DNA of 64,000 nucleotides from Lachnospiraceae bacterium (GTDB lineage Bacteria > Bacillota > Clostridia > Lachnospirales > Lachnospiraceae). The stretch spans positions 42,311 through 106,310 of the forward strand of contig JAFQOW010000010.1 of assembly GCA_017412055.1 (NCBI GenBank). Direction: 5' to 3'. The notes beneath the pieces were generated by a model. The model had not been told where the DNA came from, searched no databases, and saw only the letters and a list, made by a program, of their open reading frames with translations. The position numbers and the translations under genes were made by a program. Shown piece by piece: positions 61,590 through 64,000 of this stretch (position 1 is its first letter; each line of letters begins with the position of its first letter).

Positions 61590-63098
61590 ATGAAAAGAAT
61601 GAGCAAAGTGCTAGTTTTATTGCTGGCTATGTCATTGATTATGGGATGCTTTGTTTCCTGCAAAAAAGAAGATACCGATGAATTTACAGTAGGCTTTGAT
61701 GCGGAATTCCCACCATATGGATATAAGGATGATAATGGTGAGTATGTGGGCTTTGATTTAAGTCTTGCAGAAGAGGTTTGTAAAAGAAATGGTTGGACCT
61801 TAAAGAAACAGCCTATTGATTGGGACTCTAAGGATATGGAATTAAAGTCTGGAACAATTGACTGTATTTGGAATGGTTTTACAATTAACGGAAGAGAAAG
61901 TTTATACACATGGTCTAAGGCATATGTAGATAATTCACAGGTTGTAATTGTAAAGGATAATTCTGGAATAGAGACATTGCAGGATTTAAAGGGTAAGGTT
62001 GTAATAGTTCAGACAGATTCTTCAGCTCTTGCAGCATTTACAGGTGATGGCGCAACAGATGAGAATAAGGCATTATGTAAGGAGTTTAAAGAGCTTCAGC
62101 AGGTTGCTGATTATAATAGCGCATTTATGAGCCTGGAAGCAGGTATAGCAGATGCTGTATGTATGGATATGGGAGTTGCAAACTATCAGTTAGAACAGCG
62201 TGGAAACGGATTTAAAATGCTTAAAGAGCGAGTTGCAACAGAACAGTACGGAATCGGCTTTAAGCGTGGAAATACAGAACTTAGAGATAAGGTTCAGGAA
62301 ACATTAGATGAGATGCTTAAGGATGGCACATTTGCTAAAATTGCAGCAGATTGGGGTTTGTCAGACAGTGTGTGCCTCGGCAAGGAGGGCACAGATTCGG
62401 CTTACTTAAATGATGTAACTACTAAGAATGACTCGGAGCCATTTATTGATAAATTCTTAGATGTGGTAGGTAAGCTTAGTGAGGGTATGGTTGCCAGCTT
62501 GTCAATATTTGTACTTACATTAGTATTTTCTCTACCATTAGGTTTAGTTATATGTGCTATTAGAATGTCTAAGTTAAAGGCTGTACAATGGGTAGCTAAA
62601 ATATATATTTCTATTATGCGTGGTACACCACTTATGCTACAGCTTCTTATGGTATTCTTTGGACCATATTATTTATTTGATATAGCTCTTTCGTCGGAAT
62701 ATAGATTCTATGCTGTAATAATAGCATTTTCATTGAATTATGCAGCATATTTTGCAGAAATTTACCGTGCGGGCATAGAAGGAATACCAGTTGGACAGTA
62801 TGAGGCAGCAAATGTTCTTGGTTATTCAAGAATGCAGAGGTATTGGAAGATTTTATTCCCACAGATGGTTAAGAGAGTTATTCCACCTGTAACTAACGAA
62901 GTAATAACACTTGTTAAGGATACATCATTGGCATTTGCCATTGCTTATACAGAGATGTTTACATTGGCAAAGCAGGTTGCGGCAGCAAAGGCTAGTATAT
63001 TACCATTATTTATAGCAGGTGTATTCTATTATGTGTTTAACTTTGTAGTAGCACTTGTTATGGAACGAGTAGAGAAGAAATTTCAGTATTACAGATAG
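61590..63098 (+). CDS. Amino-acid ABC transporter binding protein-permease fusion
   Basis: The 502-residue protein joins a lipoprotein-type signal (LIMGC or VSC), a binding domain in normal order (about 30-265; VGFDAEFPPYGYKDDNGEYVGFDLSL, then DGTFAKIAADWG) and a GlnP-like permease (about 295-500; IMRGTPLMLQLLMVFF, YEAANVLGYSRMQRYWKILFPQMVKRVIPP). The fused form delivers substrate directly to its own channel. AAGGAGAG lies about ten bases before the ATG. The ATPase gene follows 9 bases downstream. Confidence 0.93.
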   Translation: MKRMSKVLVLLLAMSLIMGCFVSCKKEDTDEFTVGFDAEFPPYGYKDDNGEYVGFDLSLAEEVCKRNGWTLKKQPIDWDSKDMELKSGTIDCIWNGFTINGRESLYTWSKAYVDNSQVVIVKDNSGIETLQDLKGKVVIVQTDSSALAAFTGDGATDENKALCKEFKELQQVADYNSAFMSLEAGIADAVCMDMGVANYQLEQRGNGFKMLKERVATEQYGIGFKRGNTELRDKVQETLDEMLKDGTFAKIAADWGLSDSVCLGKEGTDSAYLNDVTTKNDSEPFIDKFLDVVGKLSEGMVASLSIFVLTLVFSLPLGLVICAIRMSKLKAVQWVAKIYISIMRGTPLMLQLLMVFFGPYYLFDIALSSEYRFYAVIIAFSLNYAAYFAEIYRAGIEGIPVGQYEAANVLGYSRMQRYWKILFPQMVKRVIPPVTNEVITLVKDTSLAFAIAYTEMFTLAKQVAAAKASILPLFIAGVFYYVFNFVVALVMERVEKKFQYYR

Positions 63099-63107
63099 GA
63101 GAAGGGT

Positions 63108-63866
63108 ATGAAGTTATTAGAAATTAGCAATGCAAAAAAGAGCTTCGATGACTTACAGGTTATCTCAAATATTTCCATGAAGGTCAATGAGGGTGAAGTA
63201 GTGGCTATTTTAGGCCCTTCAGGTTCAGGAAAGTCTACATTACTTAGATGTATGACACTACTTGAAACACTTGACGGCGGAACACTTGAATATGCGTCGG
63301 GGGTGGTGTGTGAAGATGTGGACGGAAAGGCGATATATTCATCAAAGGCTATTCTTCAAAAGATAAAGACAAGCTTTGGCCTTGTGTTCCAGAATTTTAA
63401 TCTCTTTCCACATTACACAGTTCTTAAGAATATAATTGATGCACCTATAAGTGTTCAGAAAAGAAATAAAGATGAAGTGATAAATGAAGCAAGAGAGCTT
63501 CTTAAGAAGGTAGGTCTCGAGGATAAAGAGAATGCATATCCATGCCAGCTATCAGGCGGACAGCAGCAAAGAGTAGCTATAGCCAGAGCTTTGGCTATGA
63601 AGCCACAGGTTTTATTCTTTGATGAGCCTACAAGTGCTCTTGACCCAGAAATAACAGCGGAGATTTTAAAGGTTCTTCGTCGACTTGCAGAGGAGAAAAT
63701 GACAATGGTAATCGTTACACATGAGATTAATTTTGCAAAAATGGTTGCAGATAGAGTTATCTTTATGGATGATGGTGTCATCGTAGAGGAAGGAAAGCCA
63801 GAGGATGTAATCGATAATCCTAAGAATGAAAGAACAAGAATTTTCTTGCAGAAGCTGGATAAATAA
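63108..63866 (+). CDS. Amino-acid ABC transporter ATPase
   Basis: The 252-residue ATPase has Walker A (GPSGSGKST, about 35-43), [14 protein letters not shown], signature LSGGQQQRV and [13 protein letters not shown]. It is a typical GlnQ-type subunit and should power the fused importer encoded just upstream. AGGAGAAGG precedes the ATG. Confidence 0.94.
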   Translation: MKLLEISNAKKSFDDLQVISNISMKVNEGEVVAILGPSGSGKSTLLRCMTLLETLDGGTLEYASGVVCEDVDGKAIYSSKAILQKIKTSFGLVFQNFNLFPHYTVLKNIIDAPISVQKRNKDEVINEARELLKKVGLEDKENAYPCQLSGGQQQRVAIARALAMKPQVLFFDEPTSALDPEITAEILKVLRRLAEEKMTMVIVTHEINFAKMVADRVIFMDDGVIVEEGKPEDVIDNPKNERTRIFLQKLDK

Positions 63867-63910
63867 AGATTATGTAAACAAAATATAATATACAGTTAGA
63901 TAAAAGTGAA

Positions 63911-63955
63911 CCCTAGGATATATTGCTTTTGAAAAAGTGATATCCTAGGGTTTCG
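63911..63955 (+). terminator. Terminator of the second ABC operon
   Basis: CCCTAGGATAT (63911-63921) pairs perfectly with ATATCCTAGGG (63940-63950), followed by a short T-rich run. Flanking AA and TT extend the stem, so it may work in both directions. Confidence 0.8.
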
Positions 63956-64000
63956 TTATGTAATAAAAAATATAAAAATATTTTTAATTACACTTAATTA

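Overview
The window reads as chromosomal DNA of a low-GC, Gram-positive anaerobe of the class Clostridia, most likely a Lachnospiraceae-type gut or rumen bacterium. Supporting signs are AT-rich codon use, strong AGGAGG-type ribosome binding sites, an orphan pyruvate formate-lyase activating enzyme, an AddAB recombination pair, a minimal SufCB-like pair, meso-diaminopimelate peptidoglycan genes, scattered spore genes (SASP, CotF-like coat proteins, a Csp-like subtilase) and a surface starch locus. No rRNA, tRNA or CRISPR array was seen.

Region by region: 1-258 is the 5' end of a leftward oligoendopeptidase F gene. 472-10720 is a surface starch locus: three secreted, C-terminally anchored proteins with starch-binding modules, then a type I pullulanase; a PD-(D/E)XK (Rpn-like) nuclease and an XRE regulator sit between them. 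11016-14947 holds lgt, a small P-loop NTPase, a lysine riboswitch driving dapA-dapB, and a small lipoprotein. 15000-17097 (minus strand) has a cell-wall amidase, an HTH/GHKL/STAS-like regulator and a small membrane protein. 17237-24275 is addB-addA, followed by a spore SASP and sufC-sufB. 26393-28423 (minus) is a GH25 muramidase facing the suf genes across a long palindrome. 28709-36499 has malQ, a patatin-like lipase, murE-asnB and a Csp-like subtilase. A complete 1,881-bp insertion sequence with an 8-bp target duplication (36543-38423) lies just upstream of eno, which is followed by a degenerate GGDEF protein.

40918-47559 is a polyamine operon (arginine decarboxylase, aminopropyltransferase, agmatinase, carboxyspermidine dehydrogenase and decarboxylase). 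It is preceded by about 650 bp of structured non-coding DNA: a promoter, a candidate structured RNA ending in a terminator, and a MITE-like element with a tandem duplication. 47569-50198 has an unrecognised zinc-ribbon membrane protein, an SGNH hydrolase and two coat-type proteins. 50278-58875 is metal and redox housekeeping: a CadC-like repressor with its operator and a Zn/Cd ATPase, pflA, an HD hydrolase, thioredoxin, an S4-domain protein, copA, a GreA-type factor and copZ. 59006-63866 carries two amino-acid ABC importers, one with a binding protein that looks circularly permuted and one with a binding protein fused to its permease.

Most genes are conserved core functions. The parts most worth a second look are the structured RNA and MITE-like leader of the polyamine operon, the permuted binding protein, the anchored starch-binding proteins with a shared KxGD motif, the structured non-coding end of the IS, the murE-asnB pairing, and the HTH/GHKL/STAS-like regulator.
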